From positions 21,926 through 49,846 of the forward strand of contig NZ_DKLM01000111.1 of NCBI RefSeq assembly GCF_002455975.1: a stretch of 27,921 nucleotides of DNA. The letters run 5' to 3'. Origin of the DNA: Clostridium sp. UBA6640 (GTDB lineage: Bacteria; Bacillota; Clostridia; Clostridiales; Clostridiaceae). The translations under genes and the position numbers were made by a program. Numbering within the stretch: the stretch's first letter is position 1; each line of letters starts with the position of its first letter. Below, in pieces: positions 14,054-21,107 of the stretch. The notes under the pieces were generated by a model. That model did not search any database and was not told the DNA's origin. It saw only the letters and a program-made list of their open reading frames with translations.

Positions 14054-14916
14054 TATTTGCCCTCCTTTGCAATACCCAAAAAACTCTCTTCTAAAGATTG
14101 ATGTGAAATCCTGATATCAAGTATAGGATTGGATGAACTTTTAAGAAAGGTCAATAGTTCGATTAGACCATCGCTTATATTCGTAGTTGTAAAGGTGTAA
14201 TAATCATTTTCAGTTTCAACATATGTGGAATGGATGAAATCTGCCTTTCTTAAAGGATTATCCGTTTTGATTTGTAGTTTGATTATTGGATGTAGCTGTG
14301 TAGTAAGCTCTATCACAGTGCCGATAAAAGCGATTCTGCCGTCCTTTAATATGGCTAATCTGTCACATAAACTTTCTATTTCAGCCATATCATGACTTGA
14401 TAGAACGATTGTCTTGCCGCTGCATTTAAGCTTTCTGATTTGCTCATGAAGTGCTGCTCTGCCCTCTACGTCAAGTCCAGCGGTCGGTTCATCAAGAAAG
14501 ATGATATCTGGGCTGCCTAGCAGTCCAAGTGCAAGATGCAAACGCCTTTTTTGTCCTGTAGACAATTGACAATACTGCTTACTTTTTATTTCTGATAGTC
14601 CAAGACTTTCAAAAAGGGATAGGTCTATATTTGATTTATTCCATTTGCAAAATAGCGTAAATGCTTCAATCACTTTTATATTAGATGGCAGGGAAGATGA
14701 CTGAAGTTGTACCCCAAAGCTGCCATTAATTGAAATTTTACCTCCTTCATATTTCCTAAGACCCTCGATACATTCGAGCGTGGTAGTTTTACCTGCACCA
14801 TTTGTGCCCAAAAGTGCAAAGACTTCACCTTTTTTCACATCAAAGGATATTCCTTTAATAACTGTATTTTGTCCATAGCTTTTTATCAGATTTTTAACCT
14901 TTATTGCTAATGTCAT
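14053..14916 (-). CDS. ABC transporter ATP-binding protein
   Basis: A 287-aa ATPase. Walker A GTNGAGKTT (~37-45), a short Q-loop region FGVQLQSSSLP, signature LSTGQKRRL, Walker B DIIFLDEPTAGLD, and H-loop SSHD are all present. The C-terminal ~80 residues form the usual extension of drug-export ATPases of the CcmA/NatA type. The start at 14916 (MTLAIKVKNLIKSYGQ) is chosen because AGAGGAGGAG lies just before it; a longer frame from 14952 begins well inside the regulator gene. It overlaps the MerR gene by 23 nt and the permease by 1 nt, so this is one operon. Confidence 0.9.
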   Translation of the reverse strand: MTLAIKVKNLIKSYGQNTVIKGISFDVKKGEVFALLGTNGAGKTTTLECIEGLRKYEGGKISINGSFGVQLQSSSLPSNIKVIEAFTLFCKWNKSNIDLSLFESLGLSEIKSKQYCQLSTGQKRRLHLALGLLGSPDIIFLDEPTAGLDVEGRAALHEQIRKLKCSGKTIVLSSHDMAEIESLCDRLAILKDGRIAFIGTVIELTTQLHPIIKLQIKTDNPLRKADFIHSTYVETENDYYTFTTTNISDGLIELLTFLKSSSNPILDIRISHQSLEESFLGIAKEGK

Positions 14917-15712
14917 TATACTCCTCCTCTTTAAATGGATTTTGTATATCACTGGTTTGAAAATATATCTCCAGTGCCTTTCCTATAAACTCATCAGATA
15001 TTTGCTGTTTTTTTCGCATTTCTTCGCTCCATTCTTGCTTGGTTTCATTAAACTCTATAAGCTTTGGGAGCATACTCATATCCCCGCCTGTGAACTCAAT
15101 TACTAATGACCACCACTGTTTTGCAATCTCTTGGCCTTTGTTACTTTCAGGAGTTACCTGCTGTTCACTAAGCATTACTATCTCATCACACATGCTTTTC
15201 CATTTTTTAAAGAGTACACGATCCAAATCAGGTTGCTCTGTGAATCTGTCCTTAAGGTGAGTCATGAGAGTATCATCAAAAAATTTAAGTACCCAATATC
15301 CCTCATTATTTTGACGAATCAGTGTAATTATATCAGCATATTTATTGAAATCTACTTCACGAATAAGTGATACCTCATCTCTTAAGGACTGTACTGCAGA
15401 TACAGCTTCCTTTAACTTTTTAATTTGAGATTTCAATGCCTGTTCCTGAGAATTCAGCATTTTTACAACATCATCAGGGTTATCTAGGGAAATCAGCTTG
15501 TGCTTAATATCCTCCAAAGAGAAACCTAAATATTTAAAAGATAATATTTGATGAAGCTTCACCACATCTTTTTTTGTATAAAGTCGCCTGCCACCCTCGC
15601 TTTTGCATGATGGAGTAAGCAATTCCTCTTTGTCGTAATATTGTAGCGTACGAACAGTTATATTCATTAGCTTTGCAAGCTCGCCTACTGTTAATAAATC
15701 TTTGTTTTTCAT
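14894..15712 (-). CDS. MerR-family regulator, TipA-like
   Basis: A 272-aa protein. Residues 8-75 are the MerR winged helix (LTVGELAKLMNITVRTLQYY, GRRLYTKKDVVKLHQI, FLGFSLEDIKHKL). A long coiled coil follows (~76-120), then a TipAS-type helical ligand-binding domain (WWSLVIEFTGGDMSMLPKL). Proteins of this type bind drugs and twist a 19-bp-spaced promoter. Its own promoter has just that spacer, with a perfect dyad. It is the first gene of an operon with an ABC exporter, so it most likely senses the exported compound. Confidence 0.9.
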   Translation of the reverse strand: MKNKDLLTVGELAKLMNITVRTLQYYDKEELLTPSCKSEGGRRLYTKKDVVKLHQILSFKYLGFSLEDIKHKLISLDNPDDVVKMLNSQEQALKSQIKKLKEAVSAVQSLRDEVSLIREVDFNKYADIITLIRQNNEGYWVLKFFDDTLMTHLKDRFTEQPDLDRVLFKKWKSMCDEIVMLSEQQVTPESNKGQEIAKQWWSLVIEFTGGDMSMLPKLIEFNETKQEWSEEMRKKQQISDEFIGKALEIYFQTSDIQNPFKEEEYNDISNKG

Positions 15713-15733
15713 TTACTTTACCTCCATAGTCAC

Positions 15734-15764
15734 ATTATACAATATGACGTAACGTCACGAGCAA
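15734..15764 (-). promoter_or_regulatory. MerR-type 19-bp-spacer promoter with operator
   Basis: On the minus strand TTGCTC (15764-15759), a 19-bp spacer, TATAAT (15739-15734). The spacer holds the perfect dyad TGACGT-A-ACGTCA (15745-15757). The over-long spacer with a central palindrome is the hallmark of MerR control, here autoregulation. Confidence 0.85.
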
Positions 15765-15781
15765 GAGTAAAAAATAAATTT

Positions 15782-16264
15782 TTCGCTAGGTCGAGTAAGA
15801 TAGAATATTTAACAAGTGAAGGATTTCCAGAACCTATAATAGCTTGTGGTGGTAATGGATACCATGCACTATATAAGCTAGACTTACCTAGTACTAAGGA
15901 AGTAACTCAAATGATAAAGGATTTTCTCATTGTGTTAGATAAGAAATTTAGTACTGATGAAGCTCAAATAGATAAGACAACCTATAACCCTTCTAGAATA
16001 ACTAAGTTATATGGAACTATAGCTTGTAAAGGTGATAGTACTGAAACAAGGCCACATAGAAGGTCAAGAATAATAGATGTTCCAAAAGAGTTTAACGTTG
16101 TAGAAGAAAGCCTAATTAATAAAGTAGCAGAACTTATACCAAAGAAAGAAGTTAAAGTTAAAAGGCAAAGTAATAAGACTAATATAATAAGTAGCTTCGA
16201 TGCTAAGGAATGGCTAGAAAAGCATGAAATAGAAATAAGTCATACAGAGGAAAAGGGCAAGTAA
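15782..16264 (+). pseudogene. Fragment of a phage/plasmid primase-polymerase protein
   Basis: The frame is open before its first ATG (15911). From 15791 it reads SSKIEYLTSEGFPEPIIACG then GNGYHALYKLDLP, followed by DEAQIDKTTYNPSRITKLYG and CKGDSTETRPHRRSRI. This is the catalytic region of the primase-polymerase domain found at the N-terminus of phage and plasmid D5/VirE-type proteins (GNGYH, D-x-x-x-x-NPxRxxKLYG). The 5' part is lost at a junction close to the MerR promoter (about 15765-15790), and the downstream helicase part is also missing. It marks a deleted mobile element. Confidence 0.75.
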
Positions 16265-16265
16265 T

Positions 16266-16604
16266 ATACACAATGAAGAGAATACATTTGTTATGTATAA
16301 TGAGAAAAATGAATTAATAGGTAATTGCAGTTTTAATTATGATTATGATGATAAGCTATTTATGTTTGGAGTACAAATGAGGCCAAGTTTAACGGGTAAA
16401 GGTTTAGGGACCAAAGTGGTAGAAACTATACTTAATTTTGGCAAGGAAATCTATAAGTTTAATGAGTTAGATTTGCTTGTTGCAAAGTTTAATAGAAGGG
16501 CAATAACAATATACGAAAGATTAGGATTTAAAACTATGGATGAGTTTATATGGAATGTAAATGATGAAGAAAAAGAATTTATTGCAATGAGAAAAACTTG
16601 GTAA
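16266..16604 (+). pseudogene. GNAT acetyltransferase, N-terminally truncated
   Basis: The frame runs open from about 16266. From ATG 16293 it encodes 103 aa: LIGNCSFNYD strand, GVQMRPSLTGKGLGTKVVET with the acetyl-CoA loop, and NRRAITIYERLGF. The first ~50-60 residues of a normal GNAT are absent and there is no ribosome site. It begins 2-10 nt after the stop of the primase fragment, so two truncated genes are joined here by a deletion. Confidence 0.7.
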
Positions 16605-16612
16605 AAAGCTTA

Positions 16613-16740
16613 CGTTATAACTATTACGGTGAAACATATCTGTGGAGAACCAAAATTAAAAGGGATTTATAAAATATTTGAATTAAGTAAGCCAATGATA
16701 TTAAAAGTGTCATTGGCTTGTGTTATAATTATTGCAATCT
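16613..16740 (+). repeat. Type-B unit, copy 2: gene-end scar, inverted repeat, promoter
   Basis: 16613-16672 reads RYNYYGETYLWRTKIKRDL-stop. Then comes a 12-bp inverted repeat AAGCCAATGATA/TGTCATTGGCTT (16689-16719, one G-U), and an extended -10 TG-T-TATAAT (16721-16729). It drives the CPBP protease gene. This is the cleanest of the B units. Confidence 0.7.
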
Positions 16741-16808
16741 ATTGGAAAATTAAGTGTATAAATGGAATTTGTAGTGAGGTTTATTTATATAATAGAAAGG
16801 AGAAAAAA

Positions 16809-17591
16809 GTGGAAGAGATGAAGGATAAAAAGGCAGTAGGTGTATTTTTAATAATCACATTAGTGCTAAGCGGTATATGCTATTACATAAGAATAAGAGG
16901 TGGTGATGCTGCAGCTGGGATGACATCTATACTGATGTGGTGTCCTGCAGTAGCAGCATTTATAGTTAAAGGTAAGTTTTATCGTAAGGAAAAGGTATTA
17001 GGATGGAATAGTTGCCAAATAAAATATATTATGGCAGGTATATTCGTTCCAATTATTTATTTGGGATTTTCATATGGACTTTACTGGATTGTAAATCAAA
17101 CAGCATTTACTGGAGAAATCTATACAAACTCTATTGGATTACTACTGTTACTAATATCTTCTTCTTTATTGACCGCAGCTGGTGAAGAAATTGGGTGGAG
17201 AGGATTTTTATTACCCAAATTGGCTGAAATTTGGAATGTTAAGATTGCTATTTTGATAAGTGGATTGATATGGGCAGTATGGCATTTCCCTCTTATGATA
17301 GCAGGTTTGTATCAAACAGGGACAAGTATTTGGTATCAGCTTCCAATGTTTACTATTGAAATTATTGCTATTACAACGATAATGGCTTATTTACGTTTGA
17401 AATCAAAAAGTGTATGGCCTGCTATTATACTCCATGCAAGTCATAATTATATTGATCAAGTGATATGTGGACCATTAACCCGTGCTAATAAACAAGCGTA
17501 TTTTGTAGGAGAAACCGGTTTGATAACTGCATTTATGCTTATTATAGTAGCAATAATTGTAATTAGAAAAATAATACACGAAGCTTTATAA
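16809..17591 (+). CDS. CPBP-family intramembrane metalloprotease (CAAX/ABI)
   Basis: A 260-aa multi-pass membrane protein of the CPBP (Abi/CAAX prenyl endopeptidase-like) family. Motif 1 E-E-I-G-W-R (LTAAGEEIGWRGFLLP), motif 2 WAVWHFPLMI with its histidine, and motif 3 ILHASHNYIDQ (HxxxN) supply the metal site within the membrane. About seven hydrophobic segments are visible. The start is GTG 16809, 6 nt after AAAGGAG; a longer open frame back to 16629 only translates the type-B repeat in the wrong frame. In Gram-positives such proteins serve in bacteriocin self-immunity or peptide maturation. No bacteriocin gene is adjacent, so the role is open. Confidence 0.88.
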   Translation: MEEMKDKKAVGVFLIITLVLSGICYYIRIRGGDAAAGMTSILMWCPAVAAFIVKGKFYRKEKVLGWNSCQIKYIMAGIFVPIIYLGFSYGLYWIVNQTAFTGEIYTNSIGLLLLLISSSLLTAAGEEIGWRGFLLPKLAEIWNVKIAILISGLIWAVWHFPLMIAGLYQTGTSIWYQLPMFTIEIIAITTIMAYLRLKSKSVWPAIILHASHNYIDQVICGPLTRANKQAYFVGETGLITAFMLIIVAIIVIRKIIHEAL

Positions 17592-17756
17592 GTGCGTAAT
17601 GATTGTGAGAATAATGGGAAGTTCAAACAAATTCCAATTTGTTCAGATGAATGTGTGAAACTATTGTATAGAAATGATGATGCTATAAAACATTATGTGT
17701 ATAGGTAATTTGAAAATGCAAACAGCATTATAGGTTTTAAAAGCCTATACTTTCTT
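17592..17756 (+). pseudogene. Type-C tail, copy 2, with terminator
   Basis: Directly after the CPBP stop, in the same frame, 38 codons read VRNDCENNGKFKQIPICSDE then CVKLLYRNDDAIKHYVYR-stop (17592-17708). This is the best-preserved form of the type-C tail also seen at 12821 and 19025. The hairpin TATAGG...CCTATA (17729-17749) follows and can terminate the CPBP transcript. The protein family is not recognised. Confidence 0.55.
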
Positions 17757-17843
17757 TATAAAAATATGTAGTTAAAACTTGGATTCGAAATAATCTTAAT
17801 TATATTGTATATGGGAAAATCTAAGCTTTCTTATATATGGTAA

Positions 17844-17975
17844 GGTGAAGTGTATCTGTGGAGAAGCAAAATAAAAAGAAGTCTTTAAGATATTAAAAAC
17901 AAGCCAATTATTAATAAGTATAATTGACTTGTGTTATAATATTTAGTAAGTTTTTGGGAAGTGTAGCTATATAAG
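17844..17975 (+). repeat. Type-B unit, copy 3: gene-end scar, inverted repeat, promoter
   Basis: 17844-17888 reads GEVYLWRSKIKRSL-stop. The inverted repeat ACAAGCCAATTAT/ATAATTGACTTGT (17899-17932, 12 of 13 paired) and TGTTATAAT (17932-17940) follow, then the leader TTTAGTAAGTTTTTGGGA shared with copy 1. It drives the gene at 18003. Confidence 0.65.
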
Positions 17976-18002
17976 AAGAAATTTATTGAGGAGAAGGTAA
18001 TT

Positions 18003-18542
18003 ATGAAAGACATAGAAAAATCAGAGAATAGTATAAGTTGTGATGATATAATTGATTGGAGCAAACAGTATGAGGTAGTAGAGAAAATAGGAGTACGAGG
18101 CTATTTACAAATGCATTTTGAAGAGTGTAAATATATATGGAGAAACATGGTACCTAAATCAGGACAGGCTAATAATCTACAAGGTGAAATGCTTAGAGTG
18201 ATTGTAAAATTAAGAAATGAAGCGATTAATAATGGAAATATAAATTGGGATGATAATTTTGAATGGTTTTGCAATTTTTTAAAAGAAAATTTAGTAACTT
18301 GCAATTTGTTTGATGAAGAAAAAAACATTAAGATAAAAATGATTTTAGATTATATAAAAGATAATGGTAATTATGCTCGTAAATATGCTAATGGCGAAAT
18401 TAATGATGATCAAGTTGATATCTGTAAATTAGCATATACAGATGACGATATTTATGAGTATTTAGAAGATGCCATTGCAGAGTATTATTTAAATTATAAG
18501 ATTCCAATATTATATGAGCACAAAGATTTTATTTATAGATAA
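18003..18542 (+). CDS. Hypothetical protein with W-x-x-x-(L/V)PKSGQA motif
   Basis: A 179-aa soluble acidic protein with no signal or membrane segment. The central part, IWRNMVPKSGQANNLQGEML then IVKLRNEAINNGNINWDDNF and EWFCNFL (about residues 45-100), matches a recurring family of uncharacterised bacterial proteins that share PKSGQAxxxQGExLRxIxKLxxEA and NGNxNW. The C-terminus is rich in D/E and Y. GAGGAGAAGG precedes the ATG. It is probably co-transcribed with the 153-aa gene 35 nt downstream. Small acidic paired proteins of this kind are often immunity proteins of contact or secreted toxins, but nothing here proves that. Confidence 0.7.
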   Translation: MKDIEKSENSISCDDIIDWSKQYEVVEKIGVRGYLQMHFEECKYIWRNMVPKSGQANNLQGEMLRVIVKLRNEAINNGNINWDDNFEWFCNFLKENLVTCNLFDEEKNIKIKMILDYIKDNGNYARKYANGEINDDQVDICKLAYTDDDIYEYLEDAIAEYYLNYKIPILYEHKDFIYR

Positions 18543-18577
18543 ACAATTAATATAAATTCAAATTTGAAGGTGATTAA

Positions 18578-19039
18578 GTGATTGAAAGGGTAATAGCATA
18601 CTTAATTTTATGGAGTGTTGGTTTTATAGAATATGAAATATACAGTAAGGAAATTGATAATCTTTTCTTGAAAGAAGAAAATAGTGATTTGTTATTAGAG
18701 CTAGAATATTGTTTCAATGATTCGCAAAAAAGCATAAGTGCATTAAATAAATATATGCATGCTGGGGATATTATTTATGATTGTAAAAAATTTGGTGTAG
18801 TATTCTTTGAATTACTAGAGAATATATATGAAAGTGAAAATATGGATATAAATGAATTTGCTAAAAAGGCTTATAAAGTGTGGAATTTACTTCCTAGTGA
18901 TATTGCTGGAGAGGAACCATTCCGGACACTTTCATATGCAGACGATTGTTTATCATATGGAGATGAAATGCAAACTAGAGAATTTTACAAAAAATCATTT
19001 AAATTCTATAAAAAGAATGATGAATTCCAATTTGTGTAG
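18578..19039 (+). CDS. Hypothetical protein, possible frameshifted C-terminus
   Basis: 153 aa from GTG 18578 (GAAGGTGATT 5-10 nt upstream). Apart from a hydrophobic start (VIAYLILWSVGFIEYEIY) it is soluble and helical (LLLELEYCFNDSQKSISALN, SYADDCLSYGDEMQTREFYK). No family recognised. The last codons, EFQFV-stop, lie in a type-C tail; shifting by one base there would extend the protein as IPICVGEYIESN, matching other copies of the tail. The present stop may therefore come from a one-base loss. It appears to form a two-gene operon with the gene at 18003. Confidence 0.6.
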   Translation: MIERVIAYLILWSVGFIEYEIYSKEIDNLFLKEENSDLLLELEYCFNDSQKSISALNKYMHAGDIIYDCKKFGVVFFELLENIYESENMDINEFAKKAYKVWNLLPSDIAGEEPFRTLSYADDCLSYGDEMQTREFYKKSFKFYKKNDEFQFV

Positions 19040-19179
19040 GTGAATATATAGAAAGCAATAGAATAACAATGATAATGCTATAGAAAATAACACCACAAGA
19101 GTTTTTAGATGATGAAACAATAGCTATAAAGACAGGCTTGAATCTAGAAGAAATTAAGTCATTAAGAAAGAATAGTTAG
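19025..19179 (+). pseudogene. Type-C tail copy 3 joined to a PD-(D/E)XK transposase-like end
   Basis: 19025-19085 repeats the type-C sequence (IPICVGEYIESN, then frame loss). From 19090 a different frame reads TPQEFLDDETIAIKTGLNLE then EIKSLRKNS-stop. This resembles the C-terminal helix-turn of Rpn/PD-(D/E)XK nuclease-family transposases (xxTGLxxEEIxxLR). Both are fragments. Confidence 0.5.
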
Positions 19180-19249
19180 TAGGATAGGTGAGAGCTTATT
19201 CTATTTTTAATGTCTAGGAAATTATATAAGTTCCTTACCTTTAGATAGT

Positions 19250-19321
19250 GTGGATAGGATATTTGTATTGTGGTAATTTGGAGCGTAGTGAGGTGAGAAA
19301 TAAAATAAGTAGCCTATCCAC
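19250..19321. repeat. Long-range 9-bp inverted repeat
   Basis: GTGGATAGG (19250-19258) and CCTATCCAC (19313-19321) are perfect inverted copies enclosing 54 nt that include GGAGCGTAGTGAGGTGAG. It lies just before the AraC promoter. It could be a folded RNA, a regulatory site or a tiny mobile-element relic. Confidence 0.4.
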
Positions 19322-19326
19322 TTTCT

Positions 19327-19335
19327 TGGTATAAT
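19327..19335 (+). promoter_or_regulatory. Extended -10 promoter of the AraC-family gene
   Basis: TG-G-TATAAT, about 90 nt before the start codon. Confidence 0.55.
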
Positions 19336-19427
19336 AATTATAGGACAAAAGAAAGCTTAAAAAGTCGGGATGTCAATCTTTCATGATGGTAAGATTAGAT
19401 TAACGAATTGTAAGGGGGGTAAAAATT

Positions 19428-20285
19428 ATGGAATGGATTGAAAGTATTAGAGAAGCTATTTCTTATATTGAAGAGAATATTACCAAGGATTTATCCATGA
19501 AAGAAATTGCAGATAGGGTAAATATTTCTCCTTTTTATTTTCAAAAAGGATTTGGAATGTTATGTGGCTATTCCTTAAGTGAGTACATTAAGAGAAGAAG
19601 ACTTGCACTTGCCGGCAGTGAGGTTTTATCTACTAATGGAAAAATAATAGATATTGCAATAAAGTATGGATATGATTCTCCAGACAGCTTTACTAAAGCT
19701 TTTACAAGATTTCATGGAGTTACACCATCTGCAGTTCGTAAAGAGGGTGCAATGATAAAGTCTTTTGTTGCCCTTAAAATCAAATTTTCGTTGGAAGGTG
19801 GATATATTATGGATTATAAAATACTTGAGAAGGATGAATTTAAGGTTATAGGAGCGTATAAGAAATTTAAATATGATTCAGCATTTATGGAGGTACCCTC
19901 ATTCTGGAATGAGCATATTTCACAAGGAAAGTTAAAGGATATATGCGGAATGTATGGTATTAACATTGATGAGGAAATGGATGGCAATGAATTTGAGTAC
20001 CTTATTGCAGATGACTATTCTAAAGAGAAAGAGGGTATGGAAGGATATATAGTTAAAACAATTCCTAAGTTTACTTGGGCTGTTTTCCCTTGCTATGGAC
20101 CAGGCCCAGAATCAATTCAAGAAACTAATAAGAAAATATTTTCAGAGTGGTTACCAAACTGTAGAGATTATGAGATTGCTGCAGGTTATAATATAGAAAT
20201 GTATAGTGATCCAAGCGAGTATGAAAACGGGGTTTTAGATAAAAATTACTATAGCGAAGTTTGGATTCCAGTAAAGAAAAAATAG
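19428..20285 (+). CDS. AraC-family regulator with GyrI-like effector domain
   Basis: 285 aa in two parts. Residues 1-105 hold the two AraC helix-turn-helix units (LSMKEIADRVNISPFYFQK; IIDIAIKYGYDSPDSFTKAF with FHGVTPSAVR). Residues ~127-285 form a GyrI-like/bacterial effector-binding (SOUL/AraC_E_bind) domain that starts MDYKILEKDEFKVIGAYKKF and ends YYSEVWIPVKK. The fusion is like Rob/Bmr-type sensors of multidrug or cationic compounds. Ribosome site AAGGGGGG. The effector and targets are not visible; no transporter is adjacent. Confidence 0.88.
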   Translation: MEWIESIREAISYIEENITKDLSMKEIADRVNISPFYFQKGFGMLCGYSLSEYIKRRRLALAGSEVLSTNGKIIDIAIKYGYDSPDSFTKAFTRFHGVTPSAVRKEGAMIKSFVALKIKFSLEGGYIMDYKILEKDEFKVIGAYKKFKYDSAFMEVPSFWNEHISQGKLKDICGMYGINIDEEMDGNEFEYLIADDYSKEKEGMEGYIVKTIPKFTWAVFPCYGPGPESIQETNKKIFSEWLPNCRDYEIAAGYNIEMYSDPSEYENGVLDKNYYSEVWIPVKKK

Positions 20286-20417
20286 GGCTTAATTAAGATA
20301 TTAGGATATGAAAGCTCTTTTTAGATATGACGAAAAAAGATGGAGGCAATATTTCAATGTTATTTAGTTAACCAAATGATATTGGCTAGCCTAAAAAGTA
20401 AGATATGAAAATATGAG

Positions 20418-20456
20418 GGTACTGAAAAAGTTTAAGTTTTCAGTACCTGCGTTTTT
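20418..20456 (+). terminator. Hairpin terminator of the AraC-family gene
   Basis: GGTACTGAAAA/TTTTCAGTACC, a perfect 11-bp stem, followed by TGCGTTTTT. Confidence 0.85.
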
Positions 20457-20515
20457 AAACAGGTGGGGTTTTAAACAAACTGCTATTTTTTTGTAAAAAT
20501 ATATAATTAAAAAAA

Positions 20516-20647
20516 GTACCTTATGAATTTCTTGAGCCAGGAAAAAGCTTCGAGAAGTTTTTTATTGTATATTTAGTTGCACCAGATAAGTTAAAGGTTA
20601 CAACAACTTGGAATAATAAAGAAGGAGCAACTCATTGTAAGGAGTAA
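20516..20647 (+). pseudogene. C-terminal fragment of an unidentified, possibly exported protein
   Basis: 43 codons read VPYEFLEPGKSFEKFFIVYL then VAPDKLKVTTTWNNKEGATH and CKE-stop, with no start. The PGKSFEKFFIVYLVA pattern resembles immunoglobulin-like DUF4352-type surface domains, but the match is loose. Confidence 0.4.
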
Positions 20648-20689
20648 ATTATATCAATATAGTTTTAAAATAAAAAACCTTACTTGAAA

Positions 20690-20720
20690 GCGATACGGAG
20701 AAAGGTATCTATAAAGAACC
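20690..20720 (+). repeat. Type-B gene-end scar, copy 4 (degenerate)
   Basis: Reads KRYGERYL-stop, followed out of register by RTKIN, matching the start of the YGExYLWRTKIKRxL tails. It has no promoter part. Confidence 0.45.
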
Positions 20721-20776
20721 AAAATAAATAAAAATAATAATTAAATATAGTGCATGAATTAGGAAGAATCAGCTGA

Positions 20777-20896
20777 ACTTGTATCATAGGAGAGCTGAGG
20801 AAAGGTGAAGCAAATATTGTAGGAATTTCACTAGGAGGACGGTTAGCTTTAAGATTTGGAATCGATTATCCTAAAATGGTAGAAAAATTAGTATAG
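20777..20896 (+). pseudogene. Alpha/beta hydrolase fragment (nucleophile elbow)
   Basis: Reads GEANIVGISLGGRLALRFGI then DYPKMVEKLV-stop. GISLGG is the GxSxG elbow holding the catalytic serine of alpha/beta hydrolases. The stop comes ~20 residues later and the first strands and all later parts are missing, so only ~35 codons survive. Confidence 0.7.
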
Positions 20897-20910
20897 TGAG
20901 AAGCAATGAT

Positions 20911-20956
20911 AAAAAGTGAGAAACTTCATATAAATGGAGCTTCTCACTTTTTACTA
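20911..20956 (+). terminator. Strong hairpin terminator
   Basis: AAAAAGTGAGAA...TTCTCACTTTTT with a further AGC/CT pairing in the loop. It stands between the hydrolase relic and the helD-like gene. Confidence 0.85.
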
Positions 20957-21107
20957 TTTTTAAGCTAAGAAGTTTTAATATACTGTCTCTACACCTTAAT
21001 TATATCATATATAACAAAAAAGTTATAGACTGGTAATTTGAGGTGTATATGCTAAAATAGCAATATTAAATTAAAAATGCTAATGCTCATTGCAAGGAGG
21101 AGATATT

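Noticed and set aside
15039..15370. Plus-strand frames opposite the MerR gene
   Set aside because: They overlap a well-supported MerR/TipA-like protein and lack ribosome sites.
16629..16808. N-terminal extension of the CPBP protease frame back to 16629
   Set aside because: It translates the type-B scar and promoter unit in a frame different from the YGETYLWRTKIKRDL frame; a proper ribosome site and GTG start exist at 16809.
11973..20720. Integron attC-like sites for the repeated units
   Set aside because: The inverted repeats are short, overlap promoters and lack the paired core sites (GTTRRRY) of attC; no integrase is present.
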